A stretch of DNA of 64,000 nucleotides from Pedobacter sp. B4-66 (GCF_018492665.1 NZ_JAFVME010000009.1:345282-409281); one strand, 5' to 3'; positions 16,056 to 27,300 are shown, numbered from the stretch's first letter. Notes: generated by a model not told the origin, from the sequence alone. Numbers and translations: made by a program.

Positions 16056-18464
16056 TTAATAGATAATCTGAAATTCGGGCAATAATACAATAGCCCAGAA
16101 TAAATCTTGTATCGCATCAACATCCGGGGATTTGCCAAGCGCCTGTTTGGCTACTTTAAATTCATTTTCAACAGGTTCCCGACCTAATGTTTTTAAGTAA
16201 ATTTCTTTAATGAGCACATCAGTGTTCGGATAGTTTGCTTTCCATCGCTCTGCTCCGGTTTTTAACACATTATTGAACATCACACCATTGGTTAGTTCCA
16301 GTGCCTGCAATAAGTTAGCCTGCGACTCTCTGCTGGTTGCAACGGTTTCTCTATTAGGTCTACCTAAAGCGGTTAAAAAACCATTATTTGCAACTAAAGA
16401 CGCTCTGATAAAGGTTGGTTTTGCTTGTAATTTACCCTTAATGGCTTCAGCAAATGGATTGTACCTCAAATTTGAATCAGCAAATACAGGTGTGATCACA
16501 CTACTTACCACATCGGTGAACTGCTCGGCCGACATTCTTTTGCGAACCATTCCTTTAAATTTATAGTTTGGATTATTAACCATAGCAACCTCTTTAAAGC
16601 CTATTGAAGGAAGCTGATAGGTGTTGGAGGTGGCAATCTGATAGATCAATTCCTTTAAATCAGCTTTCTTGGCAACAAAATTAAACGCCATCCAATCGAG
16701 CAGATCCTGACTCCATGGTTCATTGTCCATAATATCAACAGGTTCAACTAAACCACGTCCCATTAGCTGTGCCCATACCCGGTTTACTATGGTACGATAG
16801 AGTCTTCCATCTTCTGGTCTAACTAAATTTTCGGCTAATTGTTTGCGCTTTTCTGCTACTGAAGCCTTAGCATCGATAGCACCAAGTTCTTTCCAAAGCA
16901 TTCTCGCATCCACAAATTTCCCTGTAGGCTTATCGCAACGATTAATTTCCAGTGTAGTATCAGCAAAAATGTTAGCAAAGGCATAGGCATCTTCCAGCTT
17001 TAAATCGCTGATAAAACTGTTGTGACAAGAGGCGCATTTTAAATTAAGTCCTAAAAATACCTGCGAAACATTTTGAGCAGCCTGCATTTCTGTTCTTTGA
17101 CTTGAATTAACTACGCCGCGCCATTTTATACCTTCTACAAATCCTTTTGACTGTTCTGTAGGGTTAATCAATTCTTTTACAAACTGGTCATAAGGTTTGT
17201 TTGCTTTTAGAGATTTAAACAACCAATCTGTAATGTTAAAGCGACCACCGGTAATATATCCCGTTCCGGAGTAATCGTTTCTTAAAGCATCATTCCAAAA
17301 ACTTAACCAATGCAATGCATAATCATTGTCAAGACTTAAAAGTTTTTTAACCCACAAAGCCCTTTTGTTTGGTCTGGTATCTTTCGAAAATGCATCCTGA
17401 TCGGCCGGTGTAGGCAATAACCCTATGATATCTAGATATATTCTTCTCAGATAAATCTTGTCATCTACCAGTGCCGGCCACGATATTTTATTCTTTTTAA
17501 AATAGTCGTTTGTCCACAAATCAACAGGGTTTGTCAGGTTATTTGAAGTTGCAGGAAGAACCGGATTACGGGGCTCCAGCTTAGCCACTCTAAAAACAGT
17601 AGCTTTACTGCCGTCTTCTGGCCAAGGCGCCCCTTTTGCTATCCAAAAGCGAACTATATCGATGTCCTTTTGCGAAAGTTTTCCTCCTTTAGATGGCATG
17701 ATATCTTCATGATCGGCAGGAAGGGAAATACGCTTATACAATTCACTTTCTTCAGGTTTTCCGGGTATAATAACCGGTCCGTTTTCTCCACCTTTAAAGG
17801 CAACATGTTTGCCGTCGAGTCTTAAATCTCCTTTTACTTTTTCTGCACCATGGCATTTATAGCAATTATGAGCAAGTATGGCTCTTACCTCTGTACTTAA
17901 TTCTACCTCCTGTTTTTTATCAAGTTTAGTGGTATCGGCAGCTTTGGCTTTAAAAGCAACAAAGTCAAACTTCTGAGTTGGTTTAGTTTCTTTATGGTCC
18001 TTACTCCAAGGCAAAGTGCTGGTAAGGAAATCACCACCGTGTGTTAAATTAGCACCAAAGTGCCCTGCTACAGAAACACCAATAGCGGTAAAAAACAGCA
18101 GCCCGCGGTAAACTATAATTTGTTTAAACTTATCTTTTTTGCGAATCTGATAAAGAGAAATTAGGGTTAACACACCAAGAGCTGCTGTTGTAAACCCAAT
18201 CCATTGGTGTAATGTTAATACATTACCACTATAATCGCCATTTTTATATAGCAACCAACCTAAAACAGCAGAAATTATTGCAGCAAGTGATCCTGCTATA
18301 ATTAAAGCATCAATACCGTGACGGAGTTTTGAGTTAAAGTTTTTTAGAGTGAACAACTCCAGTATAGCAGCAAATAAAAGCAAGGCAACAGGAAAATGCA
18401 CTGCCAATGGATGCAAATGCCCTAAAAAATCCCAAAGCCAGAATGCCAGGTACTGTAACAACAT
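16056..18464 (-). CDS. DUF2231 - cytochrome c - DUF1549 - DUF1553 fusion protein
   Basis: An 802-residue membrane-anchored protein. Residues ~10-150 carry four hydrophobic helices of the DUF2231 type (HLHPLAVHFPVALLLFAAILELF). Residues ~195-280 form a planctomycete-type cytochrome c domain with heme motif CYKCH (C201, C204, H205). From ~310 follow DUF1549 (RRIYLDIIGLLPTPADQDAF, DYALHWLSFWNDALRND) and DUF1553. A second CxxCH (CASCH, C477/C480/H481) lies within DUF1549. The role is unknown; architecture points to a periplasmic redox enzyme tethered to the inner membrane. It is followed by the DUF1501 gene and lies downstream of GH20, separated by a repeat element. Confidence 0.85.
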   Translation of the reverse strand: MLLQYLAFWLWDFLGHLHPLAVHFPVALLLFAAILELFTLKNFNSKLRHGIDALIIAGSLAAIISAVLGWLLYKNGDYSGNVLTLHQWIGFTTAALGVLTLISLYQIRKKDKFKQIIVYRGLLFFTAIGVSVAGHFGANLTHGGDFLTSTLPWSKDHKETKPTQKFDFVAFKAKAADTTKLDKKQEVELSTEVRAILAHNCYKCHGAEKVKGDLRLDGKHVAFKGGENGPVIIPGKPEESELYKRISLPADHEDIMPSKGGKLSQKDIDIVRFWIAKGAPWPEDGSKATVFRVAKLEPRNPVLPATSNNLTNPVDLWTNDYFKKNKISWPALVDDKIYLRRIYLDIIGLLPTPADQDAFSKDTRPNKRALWVKKLLSLDNDYALHWLSFWNDALRNDYSGTGYITGGRFNITDWLFKSLKANKPYDQFVKELINPTEQSKGFVEGIKWRGVVNSSQRTEMQAAQNVSQVFLGLNLKCASCHNSFISDLKLEDAYAFANIFADTTLEINRCDKPTGKFVDARMLWKELGAIDAKASVAEKRKQLAENLVRPEDGRLYRTIVNRVWAQLMGRGLVEPVDIMDNEPWSQDLLDWMAFNFVAKKADLKELIYQIATSNTYQLPSIGFKEVAMVNNPNYKFKGMVRKRMSAEQFTDVVSSVITPVFADSNLRYNPFAEAIKGKLQAKPTFIRASLVANNGFLTALGRPNRETVATSRESQANLLQALELTNGVMFNNVLKTGAERWKANYPNTDVLIKEIYLKTLGREPVENEFKVAKQALGKSPDVDAIQDLFWAIVLLPEFQIIY

Positions 18465-18494
18465 AATCAGATTTTTATATTTGGTGTTAAAAAA

Positions 18495-18785
18495 ATGAGG
18501 TTTATCAAAAAAGTAAACTCGTCATTCTGAAATCCTAATATCTTAAAAAAGATGCTAAGAATAACAATAACCGTATTGGTTAAGCGCTCGTCCTGCCGAA
18601 TTTATTTCAGCTTGTCGCAAAAGAAGGGCGAACTTACAATTGCGAAATCTTAGCCTTCCTTCCCTGAGGTTCTGCAGCTGGGCCGGGCTAAGATAACGAA
18701 AGCTTAAACTCTGTCATTGATAGTTTGTTTCAGAATGACGAGACGTAGAATAGCTTAGCTATTGTACCTTTTTGAAAAGCCTCAT
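18495..18785. repeat. 291-bp MITE-like inverted-repeat element
   Basis: This fills most of the 380-base gap between GH20 and the DUF1549 gene, which holds no gene. The outer arms (18495-18514 and 18766-18785) match inverted at 17 of 20 positions. An inner pair (CTCGTCATTCTGAAA at 18518-18532, TTTCAGAATGACGAG at 18728-18742) is a perfect 15-bp inverted repeat. A third pair (ATCTTAGCC at 18647-18655, GGCTAAGAT at 18686-18694) is nested inside. No coding frame or transposase is seen. It looks like a non-autonomous mobile element or a large folded intergenic repeat. Confidence 0.7.
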
Positions 18786-18844
18786 AAATTAATTAAATAT
18801 CAGATTATATTTTTTTATCAGCAACCTGTGCTGTCCTGTTCTGT

Positions 18845-21373
18845 TTATTTATTTTCTATTTTAACTGAACGCCCTGATTTGCCTTCAGTATTAAACACAC
18901 TTAATTTTATCGTTCCTTTTGTATCAACAGGTGCGGCGTAAATGCTACTATTTGCTGCTGGCTCAGTTCCATCTGTAGTGTAACGGATTACAAAACCAGG
19001 TAACTGTACATTGGCAACCACTTTACCGTTCTCAATTACTACTCCCGGAGTTGGGATACGGTAATTATATCCACCTGAATAATGATTTAGTCTCGGCAAT
19101 TCTTTTTTACCAAGAATATTTACAAATTCTGACCATGCCTGACTATAAAGAGCTCCACTTTTTGCAGCATCGGTTTCTGTCGCCCATTCCGGATTTTTTG
19201 CCCAAGCTCTTTCTGCAACGCCAAATAATTTTGGCAAAAGCATATACTCAAACCTTTCCGGAGTTTTAATGATTTCACTCCATAAAGGCGACTGAATACC
19301 TACAATATTAGATTTTCCAAATTCAGTTAGCACAGTTTTTCCTTCTAGAGCTTTTTTATCTATAGGATTACCGCTTTCATCTTCCTTTAAATTTTTAAAT
19401 AGTTCATAAGGAACAAAATAATAGGGCTTATCTACATCAACATAACCTCCCCAATACTGACCAGTTTCATTAAAACTTTTATTTGTTGCCAAATCGAGGT
19501 AAAGATTAGTAACACAGGTAAGCACAACTTTGTAACCGGCATTGGCTAATTTATAGGCCAAATCTTCGTTTCCACTTAAATTATTCCATACATCGGCATG
19601 AAAGTTCTCTTTGGCAAAACGATCATCAAGTACCATTTTCTTTTCTCCATTTACCAATGCTTTGCGTAATCCTATTTCTTCCCAGCCCGACAAATACAAT
19701 TGTTTTGACTTAAGCATCTTGTTTACTTTGTCGAAATAATAATGCCACATTTCATCTACACCTTCAATTGAAGTATCACTTTTGAGTAAGTTGGCAACCG
19801 CAGGAGATTTCTCCCATACCCCTCTCGGAACTTCATCACCACCGAAGTGAATTGTGGCTAAGGGTGCGTCTGCTTCGTTATACATTAAGCGTATTTCGTC
19901 AACTACTTTTTCAAGGAAATTGTATGCTGATGGCATTGCTACATTAATCACATTATCTTTCCATCCCTGAACAGATTCATAAACTGATTTATCATTCAAA
20001 TCACGTAGCAAGTATTGAACAGCTTGCTCCTTTTTACCTTCTTTCATTAACCTTTCATATCTGGCATCCATTGATTTAATGGCAGCTCTGGCATGACCAG
20101 GAGTTTCAATCTCCGGGATTACACGGATATGCCTTGCAGCGGCATATTTAAGAATCTCGATAAAATCAGCTCTGGTATAAAATCCACTTCCTGAATTTAC
20201 ACCAATATCAGCCCCAGACCCATAAGATGGGAGAATATTTTTCTCATCATTTACAGTATGGCCTCTTTGTGAGCCCACAGTAGTAAGTTCAGGCAGACCT
20301 TGAATCTCTAATCGCCAACCTTCATCATCATTTAAGTGAAAATGAAGTACATTCATTTTATAAATGGCCATCACATCCAAAGCTTTCAGCACTTGTTTTT
20401 TCGATTGAAAATTCCTTGCTACATCCATCATAAAACCCCGAAATCCAAACCGGGGAGCATCCTCAATTTCTACTGCAGGTACTGCAATTTCTTTTTGAAT
20501 AGCTCCCCAAGATGTGGAAGGGAGTAATGTTTTTAAAGATTGTATGCCATAAAATGCACCGGCAGGTTCGGCAGCGGTTATCACTATTCTATCAGGTGTA
20601 ACACTTAATTTATAGGATTCGCTACCACTTACATTTCCTTTTTTGATTACAATCATACGCTTAGTCTCAGCTTGAACAAGAGCAGGTCTTTTGCCTAAGA
20701 TGGCCGACAGTTCATCAGCAAATTGGTTTGCCTCATTCTTAAATTCAATTTCGGCTGCTATAGATACTCCAGATGTTAGTTTAAATACACCCTCTCCTTC
20801 TTTATAGGAAACAGGGGTTGGAAAAACTTTTGGTAGTTTATCCAAGGGAATGTCCTTTATTTGTTTGTTTTGGTCAAATACATGAGCCGCTACTTCTGTC
20901 TCTACTTTTTCAACTTGTTGAACAGGATTTACATTGGTATTGCTAATATTATATCCTTTTGAAGGTACTTTATCCCAAACCAGATAAAAACCCGAAGAGA
21001 GATCCGTAATATTTTTGATCTCAGTAGAAAGGACTTTAATCTTTTTAGATGCCCCAGGTTTTAAAGTAGGAAAACCTTTTAAAGGATACAACTTAAAAAG
21101 ATCTCCGTTAACATATTTTATCCTTGCGTTAAGGCTGTCAGTACCTGTAACACTTATAGGTCTGGAGTTAAAATAAATACTCCATCCTCCAGCGGGCAAG
21201 GTTTGTTTTCCATTATTGGTTATTGTTAATACCGACAGAGTCATATCATCAATATTGTTCAATACCTCTCTTGTAATGTGAAGGTTACTCACTTTAAAAG
21301 ACGATACCGATTGTGCATCAGCACCTTTAAAACCACTAAAAATTAGTGCAACTAGAATACAGAATTTCTTCAT
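18845..21373 (-). CDS. GH20 beta-N-acetylhexosaminidase
   Basis: An 842-residue secreted enzyme releasing terminal GlcNAc or GalNAc from chitin oligomers or glycans by substrate-assisted catalysis. The signal peptide ends GADAQ. An N-terminal CHB_HEX-like carbohydrate-binding domain (~25-165) is followed by a GH20b domain (~175-300). The catalytic TIM barrel (~305-740) has FRGFMMDVARNF, HFHLNDDEGWRLEI and the catalytic pair D513-E514 in HFGGDEV. A C-terminal chitobiase-like domain ends the protein (RYTTDGTEPAANSSIY). It lies 12 bases after the DUF5009 gene, so it is within the PUL-1 operon. Confidence 0.93.
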   Translation of the reverse strand: MKKFCILVALIFSGFKGADAQSVSSFKVSNLHITREVLNNIDDMTLSVLTITNNGKQTLPAGGWSIYFNSRPISVTGTDSLNARIKYVNGDLFKLYPLKGFPTLKPGASKKIKVLSTEIKNITDLSSGFYLVWDKVPSKGYNISNTNVNPVQQVEKVETEVAAHVFDQNKQIKDIPLDKLPKVFPTPVSYKEGEGVFKLTSGVSIAAEIEFKNEANQFADELSAILGKRPALVQAETKRMIVIKKGNVSGSESYKLSVTPDRIVITAAEPAGAFYGIQSLKTLLPSTSWGAIQKEIAVPAVEIEDAPRFGFRGFMMDVARNFQSKKQVLKALDVMAIYKMNVLHFHLNDDEGWRLEIQGLPELTTVGSQRGHTVNDEKNILPSYGSGADIGVNSGSGFYTRADFIEILKYAAARHIRVIPEIETPGHARAAIKSMDARYERLMKEGKKEQAVQYLLRDLNDKSVYESVQGWKDNVINVAMPSAYNFLEKVVDEIRLMYNEADAPLATIHFGGDEVPRGVWEKSPAVANLLKSDTSIEGVDEMWHYYFDKVNKMLKSKQLYLSGWEEIGLRKALVNGEKKMVLDDRFAKENFHADVWNNLSGNEDLAYKLANAGYKVVLTCVTNLYLDLATNKSFNETGQYWGGYVDVDKPYYFVPYELFKNLKEDESGNPIDKKALEGKTVLTEFGKSNIVGIQSPLWSEIIKTPERFEYMLLPKLFGVAERAWAKNPEWATETDAAKSGALYSQAWSEFVNILGKKELPRLNHYSGGYNYRIPTPGVVIENGKVVANVQLPGFVIRYTTDGTEPAANSSIYAAPVDTKGTIKLSVFNTEGKSGRSVKIENK

Positions 21374-21385
21374 TTTGATTAATAA

Positions 21386-22507
21386 CTAAACGCGGATATA
21401 TATATTTCTTTTATCAAGGATGTAACCAACCAGCCAACAGGTAAGCATAAAGCAGATTGCAAAAAGCAATGAACCAACTGGTCCAGGTACAATGACCTGA
21501 AAAAACCTGCTGCTTATCCATTCGTTAAAATTAAGACCAGGGAAAATTACGCCGATAATGGTTAACAGTACTTCTGAAACAATGTAAATGAACAATGGAT
21601 TTTTCCCAAAGACAGTAAAAAAGCTCGTCCATTTTGTATAAGACTTCACCTCTACAACGTAAATCAGTGCGCCAATAATTACTAAATCCAAACCACAGGT
21701 TATCAAAACAAATGAACTTGTCCATAGCTTTTTGTTTATTGGAAATACTGGATTCAGGCATATAGCGATCAATATTAATACACCGCCTGCTAATAATAAC
21801 CTGGAAATTGTTTCGAAACCCTTTCCTTTTTCTTGTATGAATTTACCTGCTAAATACCCAATAATCACATTTACACAAGAAGGTATTGTACTCAATATTC
21901 CTTCCGGATCAAAGGCGATGCCTTCGCCATGGTACATATGTTTATCTCCTAATACATATAAATCCAGATACTGACCTGCATTTCCAGTCATACTAAAAGG
22001 ATCAGCAGCATCTCCAAATAATAACAGCGCTGCCCAATAGCCTAATAAGAACAAAACACCAACAATGACTACACTCTTTGTACTTAAGTAATGAATTAGT
22101 AACGAGACAATGCAATAGCAAAGCGCTATTCGCTGCAAAACTCCTAATATGCGTGTATTTGCTATAGGTGATAAGCTGATACCTCCACCCTCATTATAAC
22201 TAAAAAAAGGAAACCAATACATCAGATACCCTAAGAGAAATATAAGTAGAGTGCGCTTAAATATTTTTGCCAATACTGCTGAGTTTTCCATCTGGGTGAA
22301 TTTTTTCATTGAGAAACTCATGGCATTTCCGACAGCAAATAAGAAAGAGGGAAATACAAGATCTGTTGGTGTAAAACCATGCCATGCTGCGTGGTTCAGC
22401 ATGGCAAAAGGTTGTGCTCCGCTACCGGGTGTGTTCACGATAATCATGAAACAGACGGTCATACCCCGAAATACGTCGAGGGATAAAAAACGTTGTGGTT
22501 GGTTCAT
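21386..22507 (-). CDS. DUF5009 / HGSNAT-like membrane acyltransferase
   Basis: A 373-residue inner-membrane protein with about ten helices. It begins MNQPQRFLSLDVFRGMTVCFMI, followed by MLNHAAWHGFTPTDLVFPSFLFAVG. This is the signature of the heparan-alpha-glucosaminide N-acetyltransferase family (YeiB/DUF5009 clan), whose histidine in this first region accepts the acetyl group from cytosolic acetyl-CoA. Here it lies between SusD and a GH20 hexosaminidase, suggesting it re-acetylates or otherwise acylates amino sugars in the periplasm (inference). Spacing to both neighbours is about 12-20 bases. Confidence 0.83.
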   Translation of the reverse strand: MNQPQRFLSLDVFRGMTVCFMIIVNTPGSGAQPFAMLNHAAWHGFTPTDLVFPSFLFAVGNAMSFSMKKFTQMENSAVLAKIFKRTLLIFLLGYLMYWFPFFSYNEGGGISLSPIANTRILGVLQRIALCYCIVSLLIHYLSTKSVVIVGVLFLLGYWAALLLFGDAADPFSMTGNAGQYLDLYVLGDKHMYHGEGIAFDPEGILSTIPSCVNVIIGYLAGKFIQEKGKGFETISRLLLAGGVLILIAICLNPVFPINKKLWTSSFVLITCGLDLVIIGALIYVVEVKSYTKWTSFFTVFGKNPLFIYIVSEVLLTIIGVIFPGLNFNEWISSRFFQVIVPGPVGSLLFAICFMLTCWLVGYILDKRNIYIRV

Positions 22508-22527
22508 TGTTTTAGGTTATGTTCAGA

Positions 22528-24318
22528 TTAATTATATCCTGGATTCTGTTTTAAAACCGGTGCTCCATTAGCTTGACTTAAGTCTATCTGGCGCTGTGGT
22601 ATTGGGTAGTAGTCATTCTTGCCCTTAAAAAATTTACCATTCCTCACATCAGAAGTAATTTTCCCTTGATAGCTAAAATAGGCATTTAATTCCTGATCGG
22701 CTATACCCCAACGTACCAAATCAAAGAAACGATGACCTTCCATTGCCAACTCTATTTTTCTTTCGTAATAAACGGATTTTAAAGCATAATCCTTACCCTG
22801 ACTTGCAAAATTTCCGACTGGATACTCATTGATTTTATAATTGGCTGCCGGTTCATCAGAAAACCCGGCTGCTGGGTCTTCATCATCCTTATACTTAAAT
22901 AACCAACTTTCGTGATCTGCAGCTCTGGCTCTAACTCGGTTTACATATTCCTCAGCTTTGCCTAAACCTCCCAATTCAGCTTCACATTCGGCCGCCATTA
23001 AAAGTACATCTGCAAAACGGATAATTGAATAGTTAACAGCTGTTCCCGGCGCCCATGTACCTTGGTCTCCATCGCTGTCGGCTGTTGCACTCCAGTAAAC
23101 GTTCTTTTTTGGCCCGTATGGTCCGCCGTAACTCTGGTCTCTCGCCCATGGTTTGCCCGGATAGATTCCCCAATCGTGATAAGGTATACCACGACGGCCT
23201 GCAGTCCAATCCAACCGCGGATCAAGAGTTCCTTCATCCGGAGTAAAATCTTCATCACCATCTACTCCCATATCTGTTTTTATAGGGAAATTATTGAAGG
23301 TCGTAAGATAAGGCAAGCCTGTAGTTGGGTTTGTACGAAAATGGTTAATCAGATCTATTGATGGCTGAAAGAATCCGCAGCAACTGAAAGGACTTCCATC
23401 ACCGTAAGGGAAATTAAGCATGTCGCCATTATTGGCATTTGATGGGCCAGATGGATCTGCATTTGCAGCCATTTGGATTACAAAAACTGCTTCAGGATTA
23501 TCTTCGGCACTAGGAAGCCAGTTGTCTTCGAATTTTTTATTCAAATCATACTTTAAGCCCGAACTGGTTTGACCTTGTGTAATAACGGCATCAAATATAG
23601 GTTTAGCCAGATCAAATTTATGTTGATATAGATAAGCCTTTGCTAAGTATGCTCCTGCAGCCCATTTGTTTGCCCTTCCTACTTCAGGTTGAGTTGGGAG
23701 CAGGTTATCATAAGCATATTTAAGATCTTCAGTAATTTTTGGCCAGATATCCACATTATTAGGTTGATTAAAATTGGTTGTGGTTTCATCAATCCAGGGA
23801 ACCATGTTCCACATCTTCTTTAACTCGAAATAATAGTGACCACGTAAAAAACGTGCTTGTGCGCCTATATTTTTACGCTCGGCATCGCTTAAATCTGTAG
23901 CTTTTGCCATGAACTTTAAAACATTATTGGTACGTGTTACACCTTCATAAAGTGCTTTCCATTTGCCATCATAAAAGGCATTGGTTGCTCCTGAGTAAAA
24001 ATTAGCAATTGGATCAATAGCCGGCTGATCGGCTCCATCGCTTCCTTTGGAAGCATCACCACCTACTACAGATCCGAAAACCCAGTTGGTTGGTGAAGCT
24101 TGCCATGCATCTCCGCCTCCAAGTGCGACATCCCCACCCTCCATACCATCTAAAGCAGCATAAGCACCTATTAACAATCCATTTACGCCATTTTTATTAG
24201 CGACAAGCTCTTCTGACAATGAGCCCAAAGGTGGTTGTATTAATGCCTTTTTACAAGAATAAAATAGTTGTGCTATAAACATAAGTCCAACTAAGAATAT
24301 GTATGTTGATTTTTTCAT
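22528..24318 (-). CDS. SusD/RagB-family glycan-binding lipoprotein (PUL-1)
   Basis: A 596-residue outer-membrane lipoprotein with lipobox cysteine C22 (LFYSC). The SusD superhelix is shown by the N-terminal SusD-like_3 region (RTNNVLKFMAKATDLSDAERKNIGAQARFLRGHYYFELKKMW). The C-terminal RagB/SusD region has VNYSIIRFADVLLMAAECEAELGGLGKAEEYVNRVRARA and YERKIELAMEGHRFFDLVRWG. SusD caps the SusC pore and binds the incoming glycan. The gene follows susC by 20 bases. Substrate is unproven; the neighbouring GH20 suggests GlcNAc-containing glycan. Confidence 0.95.
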   Translation of the reverse strand: MKKSTYIFLVGLMFIAQLFYSCKKALIQPPLGSLSEELVANKNGVNGLLIGAYAALDGMEGGDVALGGGDAWQASPTNWVFGSVVGGDASKGSDGADQPAIDPIANFYSGATNAFYDGKWKALYEGVTRTNNVLKFMAKATDLSDAERKNIGAQARFLRGHYYFELKKMWNMVPWIDETTTNFNQPNNVDIWPKITEDLKYAYDNLLPTQPEVGRANKWAAGAYLAKAYLYQHKFDLAKPIFDAVITQGQTSSGLKYDLNKKFEDNWLPSAEDNPEAVFVIQMAANADPSGPSNANNGDMLNFPYGDGSPFSCCGFFQPSIDLINHFRTNPTTGLPYLTTFNNFPIKTDMGVDGDEDFTPDEGTLDPRLDWTAGRRGIPYHDWGIYPGKPWARDQSYGGPYGPKKNVYWSATADSDGDQGTWAPGTAVNYSIIRFADVLLMAAECEAELGGLGKAEEYVNRVRARAADHESWLFKYKDDEDPAAGFSDEPAANYKINEYPVGNFASQGKDYALKSVYYERKIELAMEGHRFFDLVRWGIADQELNAYFSYQGKITSDVRNGKFFKGKNDYYPIPQRQIDLSQANGAPVLKQNPGYN

Positions 24319-24338
24319 TTCCTTAAACCATTAGGTAA

Positions 24339-27300
24339 TTAAAACTGTAAATTTAAACCCAGCAAAAATGTCCGCTGACTTGGATAAGAACCATCATCAA
24401 CCCCATAAGCTGTTTGCTGTCCGGTTTCGCTTGAAGTTCCAACTTCCGGATCTATACCTGAATACTTTGTTATCGTAAACAAATTGGCTGCAGACAAATA
24501 CACTCTTAATTTGCTAACTCCCAGCTTTTGAAGCTTATTTGCAGGAAGGGTATAGCCAATCTGTAAATTTTTAAGCCTCAGATATGAACCCTTCTCTACG
24601 AAATAAGAGTTTGGGACACTATTTGTGCTAAAGGATTGAGTTGTTTCCTGTATTGGAGCTTTTGCATTTTGACGCGTAGATGTCCAGGAGTCATAAAGTG
24701 CAGTATGGCTCTTTGCACCTTCAAAAGAAGGCGAAAAATCTGTCCACCATTTTACTTGATTCCAGATTGAGTTACCCTGAACTCCATAAAAGAAAGCGCT
24801 AAAATCGAAGTTTTTATAGCTGGCTCCAAGATTAAGACCATAACTAAAATCAGGGTTTGCATTGCCCAAAAAAGTTCTATCAGCAGCAGTAATCATTCCA
24901 TCACCATTTACATCCGCATATTTAAAACGGCCAACTTTAACATCATCCTGATACACGGTATTAGGATCGTTTGTAACCGCCCGAGCTTCTGTATTTGCAG
25001 CTTCAATTTCTGTATCCGAATTCCAGAACCCTTCTACCTTATATCCAAAAAATTGACTAACGGAATGACCTACAGCATTACGAACAATATTACTACCATC
25101 AAATCTTCTTGAATCTAAGTCGAAATAATCCACATCACCAGACACTTTCTTTATTTTATTGCTGTAAGTTGTAATTGTAGCAGTTGCATTAAGCTTAAGG
25201 TCGCTTCCAACATTTTTATGTCCAGTTAGAGAAATATCAAAACCATTGTTTTTCATTTCTGCAATATTTACAAACGGGACTGTGGCCGCTCCGACTGTTG
25301 CAATCATTTCTGGATTATACAACAGATCCTTGATATTTTTCTGGTAATAATCTGCTGAGATTTCGATTCCACCGCCAAACAATGTGGCATCAAAACCAAA
25401 ATTTGAGTTTATGTTTTTCTCCCATTTGGCATCAGGATTTCCTGTTTGATTTTGATAAAAACCTGCTACTACAGCATTGCCACCACCAATTGCATAGTAA
25501 GACTGGCCAATTAAGCTACCAAAAGTTGTAAATGAGTTTGAACCGGAAACATTTACCTGATTACCCATAATACCCCAACCACCTCTAATTTTTAAATCAG
25601 TAATCCATTTCACATTGGATAAAAAGCTTTCTTTAGAGATTCTCCAGGCAGCACTTACCGCAGGGAACACGCCGTATACATTTTTAAGGAATTTTGACGA
25701 ACCATCTCTCCGCACGGTTGCACCGATTAGATACTTGTCATTAAAGGCGTAATCAACGCGGCCTATTAACGAGAATAATGCATCTGCAGTTCTTTCGCTT
25801 GAGGTTTCCATTGGCCCGCTACCATTTGACAGATTGGTATAATCAGGATCAAATGAAAAGTATCCCTTATTAGTTCCACTCATTGTACTGTAACGGTTCT
25901 TATTGTACTCCGTTCCTACCAATACCTTTAGACTATGGAGGTTAAAAGTTTTATTGAACGACAAAGTATTTGTCCAGGTATATTCTAAGCCAGTATAAGA
26001 AGATTCAGCATAACTGTTGCTGGTTGTATTTTCTGCATTTTCATATTGAGGATAAACAAATGATCTGGATGCCCCTGAATAAGAATCAGCTCCAAATGCA
26101 CTTCTGAGTGTCAAAAATGGCATAAGGTCAGCCTCTGCATACACATTTCCAAATAGCCGGTTGTCGCTAGCCTTATTGTCTTTAGTTCGATGTAACATTG
26201 CTACGGGATTATAGGCATCGCCCAACTGACCACCGTAGCCACCTGCAAAATTCCCCATTATATCATACACAGGAATAATAGGCTGCTCTCTGAAGGCATG
26301 TCCGATAGCATTATCGCCACTGAGCCCATCTATTTTAGGGTTTGTTGTAATGGTATACGATAAATTCTCTCCTACTCTAACATATTTCCCAATGTTGTAT
26401 TGAGTATTAGAACGTACAGTGTATCTTTTTAAATAGGTCCTGTCTAAGGTCCCCTTCTGATTAAAGTAGTTTGCAGAAAAAAGATAATTACCCAGATCTG
26501 AGCCACCACTGATAGAAACATTTTGGCTGGTTATTGGAGCTGGATTAAATATTTCATCGTACCAGTTTGTACCTGTTTTGTTTGCTTTATTGATTCTGTA
26601 AAAGCTTTGGTACTCCTCGTCGGAAGTAAATAACGGTTTTAATTTATACAGGGATGGATTTACAGAGGGGTCTCCCTCTCTAGCGCCGAATGGATAGATG
26701 TAATCGGGCAAAACATAGGTTGAACCATTTCCATATATAGGATCATCGAATTCAGTGTCGCCTGAATTTGTTTTGGCAAGTCTTTTTAAATCAGCCATCT
26801 CCTGAGGTGATAAAATACCCCAAACATTTCCTGTTTTAGGGCGTTGACTTCCATAATAAGCATCATACTGCACTTTCACCTTATCTTTTCCCTTTTTTGT
26901 ACTGATTACGATAACGCCATTTGCAGCGCGAGATCCATATATTGAAGCCGAACCCGCATCTTTTAATACCTGCATGGACTCTATGTCATTAGGGTTTAAA
27001 TCGGCAACATTAAGTGTTGGTACCCCGTCTACTACATAAAGGGGATTGTTATTACCAAAAGTATTTACCCCTCTGATACGTACCTGAGGTTCTTCGCCAG
27101 GTTGTCCAGATCCTAAAATGGTAACTCCGGATGCCTGCCCTTGCAACAAGTTATTTACTGATGGGCTAGGCTGTTTGATCATATCAGCAACATTTACTAC
27201 AGAAACGGCGCCAGTAAGATCCTTTTTCTTCTGGGTAGAATATCCCAGAACAACCACTTCACCTAATGACGTTTCTTCTTCAACAAGTTGGACACTTAAA

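Noticed and set aside
18495..18785. Remnant of an insertion sequence with transposase
   Set aside because: No frame of useful length or transposase motif; only inverted repeats are visible.
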